A stretch of 6,894 nt of DNA from an uncultured Bacillaceae bacterium (GTDB lineage Bacteria > Bacillota > Bacilli > Bacillales > Amphibacillaceae): NCBI GenBank assembly GCA_945639745.1, contig CALZEK010000071.1, forward strand, positions 1 through 6,894, given 5' to 3'. Both the position numbers and the translations under genes were made by a program. Under the pieces are notes generated by a model, which saw only the letters and a list, made by a program, of their open reading frames with translations, did no database searches and was not told where the DNA came from. Of the stretch, positions 6,180-6,894 are shown piece after piece (positions within the stretch are counted from its first letter, which is position 1; each line of letters opens with the position of its first letter).

Positions 6180-6894
6180 AATTAAAGTTAGTTAATATTT
6201 TTCTATTTTCATCAATAATTAAATTATCACTTAGCCTAGCTTGTTTATATTGGACTGCTATTGCGATAATAACAGTTGAATTTAGCTCTGTTATTGTTTC
6301 GAGATTAGGAAAACTAAGTAATTCTAAATATTCATAACTTTCATTTTCTGTTGAAAGAAACTTTCTTTTCACTTTTTCTAAGACTTCAGTTGGAGTATAT
6401 GCATTTGATTGAATCAAATCAGCACCATACATTAAACTTTCAGGTATTGCTCTTGCTAATTTTTTTTCATTATTTGTTAAATAGACATTACGACTACTTT
6501 TAGCAATGCCTGAATCTTCTCGAATTGTTTCTAATCCTTTAATCGTAACAGGTAGATTAAATTGTTCTACAAACGAATAAACAATAGCGAGTTGCTGTGC
6601 ATCTTTCATTCCAAAATAAGCAACTTTAGGTTGTATAATATTAAATAATTTTAATAATACTGTTACAACACCATCAAAATGACCCGGTCTATCTTTTCCA
6701 CAAAGTACATCTGTTTTTTTTGTTACTTTTAGCGAAAATGTTAAAGGCTTAGGATACATGACTTCATTTGTTGGCATAAATATAATATCCACACCATTTT
6801 CTTTAGCTAATTGTTTATCATGTTCTGCATTTCTTGGATAAGTATTATAATCTTCATTTGGACCAAACTGAAGCGGATTGACATAAATACTTAA
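6178..6894 (-). CDS. panC: Pantothenate synthetase (pantoate-beta-alanine ligase), N-terminus cut off by window edge
   Basis: PanC joins pantoate to beta-alanine using ATP through a pantoyl-adenylate, the last step of pantothenate synthesis. The frame is open to position 6894 and gives 238 residues beginning LSIYVNPLQFGPNEDYNTYP. About 40-45 residues, including the HIGH-type nucleotide motif, are outside the window, so a start at GTG 6790-6792 would be wrong. Motifs in the visible part, numbered from its first residue, are VNPLQFGPNED (5-15), PGHFDGVVTVLLKLFNIIQP (70-89), YFGMKDAQQ (93-101) and the KMSKS-like KSSRNVYL (132-139), which closes over the adenylate. KSSRN, with Lys where many relatives have Met, also occurs in staphylococcal PanC. 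The C-terminal dimer domain (about 145-235) is less conserved. The TAG stop overlaps the panD ribosome site, so the two genes, whose products act in successive steps, are in one operon; panB probably lies beyond the right edge. Confidence 0.96.
   Translation of the reverse strand, partial: LSIYVNPLQFGPNEDYNTYPRNAEHDKQLAKENGVDIIFMPTNEVMYPKPLTFSLKVTKKTDVLCGKDRPGHFDGVVTVLLKLFNIIQPKVAYFGMKDAQQLAIVYSFVEQFNLPVTIKGLETIREDSGIAKSSRNVYLTNNEKKLARAIPESLMYGADLIQSNAYTPTEVLEKVKRKFLSTENESYEYLELLSFPNLETITELNSTVIIAIAVQYKQARLSDNLIIDENRKILTNFN

Noticed and set aside
6178..6792. panC as a shortened gene starting at GTG 6790-6792
   Set aside because: The same frame stays open to the window edge and encodes the conserved VNPLQFGPNED segment, so the gene is cut only by the window.
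1..6894. CRISPR arrays, insertion sequences, tRNAs, riboswitches, phage or defence genes
   Set aside because: No spaced repeats, transposase frames, terminal inverted repeats or cloverleaf-like segments were seen; core genes fill nearly all of the window.

Overview
This window reads as a stretch of chromosome from a low-GC Gram-positive bacterium of the class Bacilli. Three things point there: a DnaD primosome protein and a YpmB-like DUF5590 membrane protein (both essentially confined to this group), strong purine-rich ribosome binding sites, and very AT-rich DNA. All genes lie on the minus strand, so transcription runs from the right edge to the left. I cannot name the genus. DnaD and the aminotransferase look Bacillus/Listeria-like, while PanC and PanD recall staphylococcal proteins.

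In transcription order the layout is: panC (3' part, cut by the right edge), panD, dinG, a short promoter-bearing gap, ypmB-like gene, aspB-like aminotransferase, a 64-base gap with a strong hairpin, dnaD, and nth (5' part, cut by the left edge). This is the conserved Bacilli block panB-panC-panD-dinG-(ypmA)-ypmB-aspB-asnS-dnaD-nth. Here asnS is absent between aspB and dnaD, and no ypmA-like ORF is present between dinG and ypmB.

The pan genes make pantothenate, the precursor of coenzyme A: PanD makes beta-alanine from aspartate and PanC joins it to pantoate. AspB interconverts aspartate and oxaloacetate, so it can supply PanD's substrate. DinG (nuclease plus helicase-like domain), DnaD (replication restart and initiation) and Nth (base excision repair) form a DNA maintenance group. 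YpmB has no known function. Spacing suggests three transcription units: panC-panD-dinG with 12- and 21-base gaps, ypmB-aspB behind an extended -10 promoter, and dnaD-nth with a 3-base gap.

I found no mobile element, CRISPR array, tRNA, rRNA or previously undescribed system; this is a core housekeeping region. The points worth a second look are small: the missing asnS and the hairpin in its place, an Arg-to-Cys change beside the PanD active site, a DinG with no possible iron-sulphur cluster, long A tracts in coding sequence, and a CxxC pair in the YpmB-like protein.
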